Below are positions 6,687 through 14,973 of a DNA stretch of 45,187 nt, in pieces. The stretch is from contig NZ_BATQ01000170.1 in NCBI RefSeq assembly GCF_000739635.1, positions 1 to 45,187 on the forward strand, read 5' to 3'. Below the pieces are notes generated by a model. It had not been told where the DNA came from. It saw only the letters and a program-made list of their open reading frames with translations, and did not search any database. Position numbers and translations under genes: made by a program. The stretch's first letter is position 1, and the number at the start of each line of letters is the position of its first letter. The stretch is from Verrucomicrobium sp. BvORR034. Its GTDB lineage: Bacteria > Verrucomicrobiota > Verrucomicrobiia > Verrucomicrobiales > Verrucomicrobiaceae.

Positions 6687-9517
6687 TCCCCCGTACGCTC
6701 CACCTCGAACCCGCCCGCCATCCCGCGGGCACGCCCGCCACCGCCTGGTGTCTGCCCGGGGCGGAGGCGGAGCATTGGATCGATGAAATCACACGCTGGC
6801 AGCTCAAGGACGAGTCCGCACTCAGGCTGTACGTGCTGCCAGCCTCCATCCGGTCTCGTGAACCTGCGGGATTGTTTGTCATCCCCGCCACAGGAGAAGT
6901 CCCCCAAGTGCGGCCTGCAGCCCTGGGCTTCACCTGCATTGGACGCGCGCTCTATGTACCGGTGGATGCCCTCCTGCTGCCGGCGGTGACTCCAGCAGAG
7001 GCGGACGCCGTGAACTCCTATTCCGGTGCGCTGGTTTTTCATCCCGGCCTCGGCGCGGTCGGCTTTGATGCCGGGGAGGAGTTCGCCCTTGGAGACCTCC
7101 TGATCCCACCTCCAGAGAGAGTCGAGGAATGGACGACCCCGCTGCCCGGCGTCGCGCCCCTGCCGCGTCTGCAGTCCGTGCTGGTAAAGGCCCCGTCACT
7201 CGAGAACCTCTTCGGTGATGACTCCCTTGAGATCGGCTCGGATCCCGCACCAGAGTTTCAGAATCCACCTGCCGGGGAGACGGCGGGCAAAGCCCCAGGC
7301 AAGACGCCCTCCAAGGCAGCCAGTGCCTTTGCCATACCCTTCCTCTGGCTGGCGCAGAAAATTGTCCAAAGCCTTCCCCGCACGGGCGGTCAACGCACCT
7401 TCTGGAATGATCTGGAAGACTGGGTGAACCGCAAGCTCTCCGGTCCGGAGCGCAGTCTGGGCGAGGACCGGAACCGGGCCTTGCAACGGCTGCTGGATGA
7501 ACTGAAGAACAATCCGGATGAAGGCCTGAAACACGCCCTGCCGCTCACTGGCAGCGGCATGCATCGCGGCACCGCGCCGCCTTCCTCCAAGCTCGGGACC
7601 CGAGCGCCGAACTTTGACCTCGGCCGCCTGGGCGGCGGACGCGCCATCGATGCGTGGGATGTCTCACAGCAGCACCAGCAGGAGCTGCGCAGGCAGTACA
7701 TGGAGCTGGCCAGCCGCGAGGTCCAACTGGGCCGCCATCGCCGCGCCGCGTACATTTACGCCGAGTTGCTGGGAGACCTCAGCACCGCCGCCATCGTGCT
7801 GAAGAACGGCGGACATCATGCAGAAGCCGCCGTGATTTTCCGCGATCACCTGCACCGCCCGTTGGAAGCCGCAGAATGCTTCGCCTTGGGTGGCCAGATC
7901 GCTGAGGCGGTGAAGCTCTATGAGGAAGGGCGGCGCTGGGATAAGCTGGCCTCCCTCTATGGCGAACTGGGGGAGGAGAAGAAGATGCGCGAGGCGTATC
8001 AGACCTGGATCGCCGAGCTGGTCCGGGCGGATGATCTCCTGCAAGCGGCAAGCCTGACCCTCAATGAACTGCAAGACCGCCCCGGCGCACTGAAGCTGCT
8101 GGAAGATGCGTGGCCCACCAGCCGCCTGGCCATGAACTGCATCGAGCGCGCCCTGGAGCTCCGCGGGGCCGCTGGTGAGCACCATGAGGCCACCCGTCTG
8201 CTGGAATCTCTGCCGCATCATCACGATGCCTCCAAGATGCAGCAGATGCTGAGCGTGTACGGCAATCTCCAGCGCACGTATCCAGACCGAACCGTCAAAG
8301 CCCGCGCCGAGGACTTGGGACGTCGCGAGATTGCCCGCCTCCTGCCCACCGTGCCGGACGGCCAGCGCAGCACCCTCATGCGACTGCTCCAGTGCCTGAG
8401 CCCCGCGGATACCCTGCTGGCCCGCGATGGACGCCGTCACCTGGACGAACACCAGGCCACACGCCGCCCTTCCCTCCCGCAACGCAACCCGAAGATCGCC
8501 CCTGCGGGCAGAGTGGATCTGGTGTCCATCTTCAGCGCCAGCCTGCCCTGGAAGAAACAGGGGCTCAAGGTGGTGCAGGCAGCCGCTGTGCACGACAGCT
8601 TCTGCCTGCTGGCCTACGATGCCAGGCAGCCCCGACTTCTCGGCCTGCATGCGGGCTTCCGTGAGACCTCCACCGCCCGGCAGATCGAGTGGAACCTGTC
8701 CAGCGATGACTGGTCCGCCGCCCCCATGCCCCTGCTGGTGGCCGCGCGGAACACGAGGAAATATCTGGTCCACCTGCCCCAGTCACCCACAGTGGTGCAT
8801 CTGCACTCCCTGCCGGGCAGTGTGTCAACGGACCCCCAGGTGGAGATTGGCACCCCGGGCTGGCTCACCGATCCCATCTGGGCAGCCGCCTATGATGCCA
8901 ACGGCTACCTCTGGGCACTGCGACTCACCCGAGTGGGCTGGCGGCTCAGCCAGTTCTCCCCCCAGGGCACCATCTCCAACGACCGCCTCGTCGAAGGTCT
9001 GGACGACCTGCCCATTCCCACCGCCCCGCTGCCCATGGTGGTGACCGCCACACACGTCGTCCTTGCCGCCGTGAACCGCGTCATCCTCATGCCGCTGGGG
9101 AGCGCCCCTCAACGGGCTTTCGAGGAAATCACCTTCGACGCCCCGGTGCGCTCCCTCGTGCCCGCCCCCGCCTGGAGCAGCCCCCGCGTCGCCGTCGCCG
9201 CCGGCGCAGAGGCCCACGTCCTCTGGCTCAGCGGCGCCCAGCCCCACGCCATGCTGGTGGCGTCAGACCTCGAACCCACCGCCGTCACCTCCTTCACCAA
9301 CGACGGCGCCCTGCACGTCATCAGCGGCAGCCAGGGCACCATCGTCCTCGCCAACCACACCGGCTCCATCCAGCGCTGGCAGTTCGACCTTCCCAGACGG
9401 GTCACCGCCGTCATGCCCTGCGCCGACCTCTGGACCTTCGCCACCCTGGACGAGGAGTCCACTCTTGCTCTGTGGCGGTATGAGGGGAGGAATTTGCAGC
9501 AGAAGAGGAGTCAGTAG
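6683..9517 (+). CDS. Accessory-domain, alpha-solenoid and beta-propeller protein of the ternary system
   Basis: This is a 944-residue protein, last in the operon, coupled to the preceding gene by an ATGA overlap. Residues 1-170 form a beta-rich domain of bpX type (LRLYVLPASI, GRALYVPVDALLLP). Residues 180-215 are a low-complexity linker with lysine/alanine/proline repeats. Residues about 218-300 are helical (WLAQKIVQSL, FWNDLEDWVNRKL). Residues about 320-585 are tandem helical hairpins (AAYIYAELLGDLSTAAIVL, AAECFALGGQIAEAVKLYEE) typical of a TPR or intraflagellar-transport-like solenoid. From about residue 605 to the end, strand-turn repeats look like a second beta-propeller. With two propeller proteins and a solenoid, the operon has the parts of a large scaffolded complex driven by the MoxR ATPase. 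Confidence 0.75.
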   Translation: MIPRTLHLEPARHPAGTPATAWCLPGAEAEHWIDEITRWQLKDESALRLYVLPASIRSREPAGLFVIPATGEVPQVRPAALGFTCIGRALYVPVDALLLPAVTPAEADAVNSYSGALVFHPGLGAVGFDAGEEFALGDLLIPPPERVEEWTTPLPGVAPLPRLQSVLVKAPSLENLFGDDSLEIGSDPAPEFQNPPAGETAGKAPGKTPSKAASAFAIPFLWLAQKIVQSLPRTGGQRTFWNDLEDWVNRKLSGPERSLGEDRNRALQRLLDELKNNPDEGLKHALPLTGSGMHRGTAPPSSKLGTRAPNFDLGRLGGGRAIDAWDVSQQHQQELRRQYMELASREVQLGRHRRAAYIYAELLGDLSTAAIVLKNGGHHAEAAVIFRDHLHRPLEAAECFALGGQIAEAVKLYEEGRRWDKLASLYGELGEEKKMREAYQTWIAELVRADDLLQAASLTLNELQDRPGALKLLEDAWPTSRLAMNCIERALELRGAAGEHHEATRLLESLPHHHDASKMQQMLSVYGNLQRTYPDRTVKARAEDLGRREIARLLPTVPDGQRSTLMRLLQCLSPADTLLARDGRRHLDEHQATRRPSLPQRNPKIAPAGRVDLVSIFSASLPWKKQGLKVVQAAAVHDSFCLLAYDARQPRLLGLHAGFRETSTARQIEWNLSSDDWSAAPMPLLVAARNTRKYLVHLPQSPTVVHLHSLPGSVSTDPQVEIGTPGWLTDPIWAAAYDANGYLWALRLTRVGWRLSQFSPQGTISNDRLVEGLDDLPIPTAPLPMVVTATHVVLAAVNRVILMPLGSAPQRAFEEITFDAPVRSLVPAPAWSSPRVAVAAGAEAHVLWLSGAQPHAMLVASDLEPTAVTSFTNDGALHVISGSQGTIVLANHTGSIQRWQFDLPRRVTAVMPCADLWTFATLDEESTLALWRYEGRNLQQKRSQ

Positions 9518-9878
9518 TCGGTGAGTCAGTGGGCAGTGCGTCAGTGGTCAAGGTGTTGGGGGCTGAGTTGTACGGAGTACAGGCTTCAGCCTGCGATACT
9601 TGCAGGAGCCGGAGTTCCTCCGCCCCCAACCTCTGGCGACGAAGTCGCTATGGAGTGCATGCGGGAACCGCCGCTTTCGCGGACCCAAAACGCTTCATCG
9701 AGCCCAAACAGACTGACGTTCCCGGCAAGATGCCGGGAACACATCAATGTATTGGGGAGCGCAGGCCGCTGACCTGCCATTCCTGGCGACTCGCCGGGGA
9801 CTCAAGCTTCCCAGGCGCGACATTCCCGGACTCAAATGGGGAAACCGCCCCCATCCAACGGGCTCATTGCGGCACCTT
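9518..9878. other. Intergenic repeat cluster between convergent genes
   Basis: No gene is supported here. The stretch begins with CAGTGGGCAGTGCGTCAGTG and a GTACAGGCTTCAGCCTG repeat (9548-9593). It continues with CCCCCAACCTCTGGCGACGA (compare 17350-17369 and 22614-22633) and then a perfect hairpin (9718-9740). It lies between the ends of the ternary-system operon and the convergent channel gene, where transcription from both sides would stop. Confidence 0.7.
9718..9740 (-). repeat. REP-like hairpin (10-bp stem, 3-nt loop)
   Basis: Perfect inverted repeat GTTCCCGGCA / TGCCGGGAAC around a 3-base loop. On the minus strand it reads as stem, GCATCTTGC core, stem, then GTCAGTC, the same layout as the hairpins at 17271, 22531 and 33751. 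Confidence 0.85.
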
Positions 9879-10643
9879 TCAACTGTTCTCCTTCCGTCCA
9901 GCCTCTCCCGCCAGGCGGGCCTCCACCGCCTCCAGCTTCCGCTCCACGCTCTCCAGCTTGGCCAGCACCGCCTTCAAATCCCCCACCTCCTTCTCCGCAT
10001 CCTTCTTCAAAAGGTTCGATGAAAGATACGCGGTCAACGAGCCGAACAGCCCGATGCCCATGATCATGAGGCACGCGGCCACCAGACGCCCCTGCGGAGT
10101 CACCGGGTAGTGATCACCATAGCCGACGGTAGTCATCGTCACCACCGCCCACCAGAAGGCGTCTTGCACGGTCTGGATGTTGGAGCCCGTCACGCCTTTC
10201 TCAAAGTGGAGCATCGCCATCGCGCCCACATCCACAATGAGGAAGCAGCCAAAGAGCACGCTCAACAGCAGGCTCTGCGCCCGGCTCTGCCGCAACACCA
10301 GCATGATCTGCCGGCCAGAGCGGATGATGCGCAAAATGCGGAACAGGCGGAAGAACCGCCCCCAACGAAAGATATCCAGCGAGGGGATGCTGGAAACAAA
10401 ATCGATCCAGCCCCACTTCAAGTAAGCCAGCCGGTTCGGCGCGGTGGCCAGGCGGTGGAAGAAGTCGCCCAGAAAAATGAAACACATCAAGTTATCCGTG
10501 AGGTTCAACCCCCACCGGATGTCGTCATCCAGATCCAGAATCATCTCCACCCCCAAAGCCACCAGGAGGTAGATGGAGAGCAGCGCCAGCACCAGGTCCC
10601 AGACCCGGAGTTTGGTCTCTGAAGGATTCCAGGAGCGACTCAT
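9879..10643 (-). CDS. Voltage-sensor-type potassium channel
   Basis: This 254-residue integral membrane protein with six predicted helices follows the Kv plan. An S1-S3 region is followed by an S4-like segment with spaced arginines (FFRLFRILRIIRSGRQ), then S5, a pore helix, the selectivity filter TTVGYGD, and S6. A cytoplasmic C-terminal coiled coil (KAVLAKLESVERKLEAVEARL) probably assembles the tetramer. The start chosen, MSRSWNPSETK, overlaps the stop of the upstream DUF3592 gene in ATGA, so the two are probably co-translated; the open frame extends further upstream without support. Role: selective K+ conduction across the inner membrane, possibly voltage-gated. Gating cannot be judged from sequence. 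Confidence 0.92.
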   Translation of the reverse strand: MSRSWNPSETKLRVWDLVLALLSIYLLVALGVEMILDLDDDIRWGLNLTDNLMCFIFLGDFFHRLATAPNRLAYLKWGWIDFVSSIPSLDIFRWGRFFRLFRILRIIRSGRQIMLVLRQSRAQSLLLSVLFGCFLIVDVGAMAMLHFEKGVTGSNIQTVQDAFWWAVVTMTTVGYGDHYPVTPQGRLVAACLMIMGIGLFGSLTAYLSSNLLKKDAEKEVGDLKAVLAKLESVERKLEAVEARLAGEAGRKENS

Positions 10644-11152
10644 GACGTGGACGTGGGCGTGCCCCCTGGCGAAGCTTTGGGCCGGAAGAAAGCGGAAACA
10701 ATCATGCCGAACCCGCCTACCACAAACAACAGCGGGAACCAGATGCTGTAAATCCCGTAGTCCGGCGCATGCTTCAGGATGGCCTTGGTGTGATCGGCCG
10801 GATCCACATAGCATGTTACCGTCTTGCCCACGGCGAAGTTCTTCACATTCTCCAGCGCGCGGTCGGTTTTGTTGGATGGGCCGTCCGCGCCCAGGCGGGT
10901 GCCAGTGTAGGTCTTGTCATCCACCGTGTAGCGATAGTGCACCTCCGCCCGGTAGTAGAGCGGCGAGTGCGGCGTGGGGCGGTCCGTCAGCATCTGGGAG
11001 CTGATCACCACCGCCTCCACCGACTGCCAGTGCCGGGTTTCCTCCGCCTTCTGGTAGGTGTACCACAGCCAGCCCGTCCCACCGCAGCCCATCAGGACCA
11101 GAGACAGGCCGAGGAGCACTTTGATGAGACAGGAACCCTTGCTGGAAGTCAT
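10640..11152 (-). CDS. DUF3592-type membrane protein
   Basis: This 170-residue protein has one N-terminal helix (LIKVLLGLSLVLMGCGGTGWL, split by glycines) and one near the C terminus (YSIWFPLLFVVGGFGMIVSAFF region). Between them is an extracytoplasmic beta domain containing YRAEVHYRYTVDDKTYTGTR and VTCYVDPADHTKAIL, the recognisable signature of DUF3592. Function is unknown in the family. It is the first gene of a two-gene unit with the potassium channel, coupled by a 4-base overlap, so an accessory or regulatory role for the channel is possible but unproven. Confidence 0.88.
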   Translation of the reverse strand: MTSSKGSCLIKVLLGLSLVLMGCGGTGWLWYTYQKAEETRHWQSVEAVVISSQMLTDRPTPHSPLYYRAEVHYRYTVDDKTYTGTRLGADGPSNKTDRALENVKNFAVGKTVTCYVDPADHTKAILKHAPDYGIYSIWFPLLFVVGGFGMIVSAFFRPKASPGGTPTSTS

Positions 11153-11290
11153 GCCTGATGGTGCGCGCGAACCCCCTTCTGTCGAGCGACAAGATGCCAC
11201 TCTCCCCACCTCGGAAACAAAAAAGACATGTACGCAGGCTCCACAACCGCTAGGGTGAAAACTCTCCCTCTCTGCCGCCGTCCTCTCCTC

Positions 11291-13012
11291 ATGCCCAACT
11301 CCTCTCAGAAAGCCGTCCGCTGGATCTTGGAACCCGTTGATCCCGAGGTTCTGACCAGTCTGAGGGGCACGGCGCTGGGAACCACGTTGCCGCCGCTGCT
11401 GGTGCAGCTCCTGGCCCTGCGCGGCCTGGCCACGGAGGCCCAGGCCAAGGGCTTCCTGCAACCCCGTCTGGCCGAACTAGGCGACCCCTTCGTCCTGCCG
11501 CAGATGCAGCAGGCCGTGGACCGCATCCTCCTCGCCGTGGACCGGCAGGAGCAGGTGGTGCTCTATGGGGACTATGATGTGGACGGCGTCACCTCCCTCA
11601 CCCTGATGACGCTGGTGCTGCAGGCCTACGGTTTGCAACCGCACGCCTTCCTCCCCCTGCGCATGGAGGAGGGCTACGGCCTCAGCCACGACGGCCTCGT
11701 CCGCTGCTTCGAAGAGCACGGCAAGCCCGCCCTACTCATCGCCATGGACTGCGGCACCGTCTCCGTGGCGGAGGCCGACTGGCTCCAGCAAGAGGGGGTG
11801 GACTGCATCATCGTGGACCACCACGAACCCGCCGACCGCCTGCCCACCTGTGTGGCGCTGGTGAACCCCAAGCTGGAGGCCCACACCGGGCTCACCTACT
11901 TCTGCACCGTGGGGCTTGTCTTCAAGCTCACCCACGCCCTGCTTAAGACCCGCAGGCTGGACACCTTCGATCTCAAGGAGCATCTGGACCTCGTCGCCAT
12001 GGGCACCGTGGCGGACCTGGTGCCGCTCAAGGATGAAAACCGCGCTCTCGTGCGCAAGGGCCTGGAAAAGCTCGCCACCACCCGCCGCGTCGGCTTGTGC
12101 GCGCTCAAGCAGGTCGCGGGCGTGGACGGCTTCATCCAGGCCCATCACATCGGCTATCGCCTGGGGCCCCGGCTCAACGCCGCCGGTCGCCTGGATACCG
12201 CGCAGACCGCGCTGGACCTTCTGCTGTGCGAGGATCCGCAGTTTGCCCGCGAGTGCGCCGACCTGCTGGACGCCCACAATCGCGAACGCCAGGACGTCGA
12301 GTCCGTCGCTCAGAAGGAGGCACAAGCCATGATGGCGGCCGATCCGAGCCTGGGCGAAGCCGCTTGCATTGTACTCGGCTCCCGCACCTGGCATCAGGGC
12401 GTGGTGGGCATCGTCGCCTCACGCCTCATGCGCGATCACCATCGGCCCACCCTGCTCCTCGCCTTTGGGCAGGATGGCCATGGCAAAGGCAGCGGTCGCA
12501 GCGTCACCGGCATTTCGCTGGTGGCCGCTCTGGATCAGTGCCGCCATCTCCTGCTGAAAGGCGGCGGTCACCCCATGGCCGTGGGCGTCTCCTTGAAGGA
12601 GGAAAATCTCGCCGACTTCCGCGCCGCCATGAGCGCCGCCGTGGAGCGCCAGATCACCGCAGACGAGCTCACGCCCCGGCTCCACCTCTCCGCGGAAATC
12701 TCCCTCGCCGACCTCACCCCGCGCTTCCTCGAGCAGTACATACTCCTCGAACCCTTTGGCATGGGCAACCACGAGCCCGTCTTCCTCTGCCGCCGCATGG
12801 AGCCCGTCCTGCCCGGCCAGGTGCTCAAGGAAAAACACTGGAAACTCACCCTCCGCCAGGGCGGCCAGTCCCGCCCCGCCATGTGGTTCAACGCCCCCCT
12901 CAACGACGTCCCTCCACCTCCCTGGGACGTCGCTCTCAAAGTCCAGCGTCAAGTCTGGCGCGGACAGGAGTCCTGGCAGCTCATGATCAGCGAGGTGCGC
13001 GAAGCGGAGTGA
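11291..13012 (+). CDS. recJ: Single-stranded-DNA-specific exonuclease RecJ
   Basis: This is a 573-residue cytoplasmic DHH-superfamily 5'-3' single-strand exonuclease acting in recombination and mismatch or base-excision repair. Motifs are in order: DYDVDG (94-99), DCGT, DHH (176-178), a conserved GPRLNAAGRLD block, and the DHHA1 signature GGGHPMA (424-430), followed by the C-terminal OB-like domain. Length is typical. I start it at MPNSSQKAVRW, since the frame upstream is open but composition is not gene-like. It is divergent from the DUF3592/channel pair, with about 140 bases between starts, so the two promoters must lie back to back there. Confidence 0.96.
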   Translation: MPNSSQKAVRWILEPVDPEVLTSLRGTALGTTLPPLLVQLLALRGLATEAQAKGFLQPRLAELGDPFVLPQMQQAVDRILLAVDRQEQVVLYGDYDVDGVTSLTLMTLVLQAYGLQPHAFLPLRMEEGYGLSHDGLVRCFEEHGKPALLIAMDCGTVSVAEADWLQQEGVDCIIVDHHEPADRLPTCVALVNPKLEAHTGLTYFCTVGLVFKLTHALLKTRRLDTFDLKEHLDLVAMGTVADLVPLKDENRALVRKGLEKLATTRRVGLCALKQVAGVDGFIQAHHIGYRLGPRLNAAGRLDTAQTALDLLLCEDPQFARECADLLDAHNRERQDVESVAQKEAQAMMAADPSLGEAACIVLGSRTWHQGVVGIVASRLMRDHHRPTLLLAFGQDGHGKGSGRSVTGISLVAALDQCRHLLLKGGGHPMAVGVSLKEENLADFRAAMSAAVERQITADELTPRLHLSAEISLADLTPRFLEQYILLEPFGMGNHEPVFLCRRMEPVLPGQVLKEKHWKLTLRQGGQSRPAMWFNAPLNDVPPPPWDVALKVQRQVWRGQESWQLMISEVREAE

Positions 13013-13030
13013 AAAGCCAAAAAATTGGGA

Positions 13031-13139
13031 AATTAGGAATGATGAATTAGGAATGGAATTCCTTGAGGCACCTGGATTGCAAGTGACGCCCAAATCTCCG
13101 CTCCCCACATTCATAATTCCTAATTCATCATTCATAATT
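13031..13139. repeat. Inverted repeat of AATTAGGAATGATGAATTAGG type
   Basis: Left arm 13031-13054 pairs with 13116-13139 (ATTCCTAATTCATCATTC...), with two mismatches, around a 61-base loop. It is AT-rich in a GC-rich context, which suggests an acquired palindromic element or a strong transcript hairpin after recJ. It is followed at 13149 by GTGCCTCTGTGGTTTAA, part of the repeat family at 14184. Confidence 0.75.
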
Positions 13140-13262
13140 TCGAATTCCCTGTGCCTCTGTGGTTTAATCCAATCGGTACAAATATGACTTCTTCCTATTC
13201 TTTGCCCAGCGCTTCCAACGTTTGACCTTTACGCCCGACGGCAATCGCCCAATTTGCCCTCC

Positions 13263-14165
13263 ATGTTCGATCTCCAAGTCAACGGATACGCCGGCACCGA
13301 CTTCAACCGCGATGGCCTAACGGCGGAAGCCCTGCACCACGCCTGCGAATGCCTGAAGGCGGATGGTGTTTCCGGCATCCTCGCCACCATCATCACGGAT
13401 GAACTGCCGGCCATGGAGAACCGGCTCGCCACTCTGGCCCGTTTGCGTGAGGCTGATCCGCTCGCGCAGGAGATCATCGCAGGTTTTCACATTGAAGGCC
13501 CCTTCATCAACCCGGAGAAAGGCTATGTTGGTGCCCATCCTCCCCACGCGGTCAAGCCCGCTACGGTGGACAATGCCCGCCGCCTGCTGGATGCCTCCCA
13601 AGGCCTTGCCAAACTCGTCACCCTGGCCCCGGAGCACGATGCCGGATTTGCCACCACCGCCTGGCTCACCCTCCAGGGCGTGTGCGTCTCCGCGGGTCAC
13701 TGCAATCCCACCTATGAAATCCTGCGTGAGTCCACGAACCACGGGCTAAAGATGTTCACGCACGTGGGCAATGGCTGCCCCATGCTCATGCACCGGCATG
13801 ACAACATTGTGCAGCGCGCCCTCAGTCTCCGCGACCGCCTCTGGCTCTGCTTCATTCCTGATGGCGTGCACATCGAGTTCTTCGCCCTCCAGAACTACCT
13901 CCGCGCCGCCGGCGTGGAGCACAGTATCTTCGTCACTGACGCCATCTCCGCCTCCCGTCTCGGCCCCGGTAAATTCACCCTCGCTGGCTGGGACATCGTC
14001 ATCGGCGAAGACCTCGTCGCCCGCTCCCCCGATGGCTCCCACTTCGTCGGCTCCACCGTCACCTGGCCCCGCATCCAGGAGAACAACACGAATCACCTCG
14101 GCCTGAGCGAGGAAGACTTGCACACCCTCTCTGTGGTGAACCCGCGGAAAGCGCTGGGGCTTTGA
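13263..14165 (+). CDS. nagA: N-acetylglucosamine-6-phosphate deacetylase-like amidohydrolase
   Basis: This 300-residue TIM-barrel amidohydrolase resembles NagA, which deacetylates GlcNAc-6-phosphate during amino-sugar and cell-wall recycling. Family landmarks are present: DLQVNGYAG near the start, EGPF with metal ligand Glu78, AGHC with His146, THVGNG with His167, the substrate loop DGVHIEF, and catalytic Asp226 in VTDAIS. It is shorter than the usual ~380 residues because the N-terminal beta-sandwich strands are absent and the protein opens directly with the barrel. The ATG at 13263 gives MFDLQVNG; a TTG three codons earlier is possible. No nagB or sugar transporter is adjacent. Substrate is inferred and could be a different N-acetyl sugar. 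Confidence 0.85.
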   Translation: MFDLQVNGYAGTDFNRDGLTAEALHHACECLKADGVSGILATIITDELPAMENRLATLARLREADPLAQEIIAGFHIEGPFINPEKGYVGAHPPHAVKPATVDNARRLLDASQGLAKLVTLAPEHDAGFATTAWLTLQGVCVSAGHCNPTYEILRESTNHGLKMFTHVGNGCPMLMHRHDNIVQRALSLRDRLWLCFIPDGVHIEFFALQNYLRAAGVEHSIFVTDAISASRLGPGKFTLAGWDIVIGEDLVARSPDGSHFVGSTVTWPRIQENNTNHLGLSEEDLHTLSVVNPRKALGL

Positions 14166-14183
14166 GACAGCAGAGAATTCGAC

Positions 14184-14371
14184 TTAACCACAGAGACCAC
14201 AGAGACTGAAACTGAGGTTTAGACAGAATTAACAGAATTTACGGAATTAGGTTTAGCTTCCAGATGACGGTGTTAGCGCAGGCCTGTTCGAAGCTAAAAC
14301 CTGAATTTTGATAATTCCGTTAATTCTGTCTAAAAAGCATTCCTCTGTGTTCTCTGTGCCTCTGTGGTTTA
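14184..14371. repeat. TTAACCACAGAG-family palindromic element
   Basis: Two oppositely oriented copies of one unit, 14184-14248 and 14313-14371, form a long imperfect hairpin. The unit carries TTAACCACAGAG, GTTTAGACAGAATTAAC and GGAATT. A third copy at 15438-15510 lies on the far side of the toxin-antitoxin genes in the orientation opposite to the first. Partial copies are at 13149 and 33362. Confidence 0.88.
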
Positions 14372-14396
14372 ACCCCATATCCTTTGCACCCCACCA

Positions 14397-14416
14397 AGTG
14401 ATACTCTAGTATCACT
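14397..14416. promoter_or_regulatory. Probable autoregulatory operator of the toxin-antitoxin pair
   Basis: Perfect 9-bp inverted repeat AGTGATACT / AGTATCACT with a 2-base spacer, ending three bases before the antitoxin ATG. Phd/YefM antitoxins bind such palindromes to repress their own operon. No Shine-Dalgarno fits between it and the ATG, so the transcript may be leaderless or the operator may double as the initiation region. Confidence 0.75.
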
Positions 14417-14419
14417 TTC

Positions 14420-14677
14420 ATGAGAACCGAGCTCGTCACGACGCTCAAACGCAAGGCAACCGAACTCATCAGCGAGGTGACCGCTGACCATCAACCCGTG
14501 CTCATTACCCAGCATGGACTGCCCGCCGCCTACCTGGTGGATGTGGCCACGTTTGACGCCATGGAGGCCCGACTTCAGCTTCTGGAAGGCATCGCCAAAG
14601 GAGAGAAAGCCATTCAGGAAGGCCGCACGGTCAGCCACAAGGAAGCAAAGAACCGGCTCTCCCGATGGCTCGAATAG
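14420..14677 (+). CDS. Phd/YefM-type antitoxin
   Basis: This 85-residue DNA-binding antitoxin has the Phd/YefM fold: an N-terminal block (residues 1-55) with helix TLKRKATELISEV and strands PVLITQHGLPAAYLV, the DNA-binding dimer part. A C-terminal helix (AIQEGRTVSHKEAKNRLSRWL) would clamp and neutralise the toxin. It overlaps the toxin gene by 13 bases, the usual coupling in type II modules. The palindrome directly before the ATG is the likely operator. The pair sits between inverted copies of a repeat, as expected of a mobile module. Confidence 0.93.
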   Translation: MRTELVTTLKRKATELISEVTADHQPVLITQHGLPAAYLVDVATFDAMEARLQLLEGIAKGEKAIQEGRTVSHKEAKNRLSRWLE

Positions 14678-14973
14678 TCTGGGCCGAACCCGCCCTTCAG
14701 GACCTGGATCAGATTGCCGACTACATCGCGCTGGACCACCCGCCCGCCGCGAAAAAGCTCGTGCAGCGTGTCTTCAAGAAGGTGGAGATGCTCCGCACCT
14801 TCCCGGAACTCGGAACCACACCCCACGACCTTCCTGATTCACGCTACCGGCACCTGGTCATCAACCCGCTTCGCGTGTTTTACCGGGTTGCAGGTAATAC
14901 CATCTTCATCGTCTACGTGATGCGGGCCGAACGACTGCTCCAACTGGGCGATCAGGAATCGAGAGACCCGTAG
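14665..14973 (+). CDS. RelE/ParE-type toxin
   Basis: This 102-residue toxin of the RelE/ParE superfamily shows the N-terminal strand and helix pair (RIVWAEPALQDLDQIADYIALDHPPAAKKLV), the PELGTTPHDLPDSRYRHLVI strand region, and the C-terminal RVFYRVAGNTIFIVYVMRAER sheet. The segment DLDQIADYI and the conserved arginine in RVFYRV favour the ParE/YoeB-like side; target (ribosome or gyrase) cannot be decided from sequence. It is co-translated with the preceding antitoxin. Length is normal and the frame is intact, so the module may be functional. Confidence 0.93.
   Translation: MARIVWAEPALQDLDQIADYIALDHPPAAKKLVQRVFKKVEMLRTFPELGTTPHDLPDSRYRHLVINPLRVFYRVAGNTIFIVYVMRAERLLQLGDQESRDP

Noticed and set aside
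9529-10110. A 193-codon plus-strand frame across the repeat cluster after the ternary operon
   Set aside because: Its first part translates dispersed repeats and its last part is antisense to the channel gene; no conserved protein features.
10110-10622. A 170-codon plus-strand frame opposite the potassium channel
   Set aside because: Antisense to a channel with an exact TTVGYGD filter; the product is a histidine- and glutamine-rich by-product.
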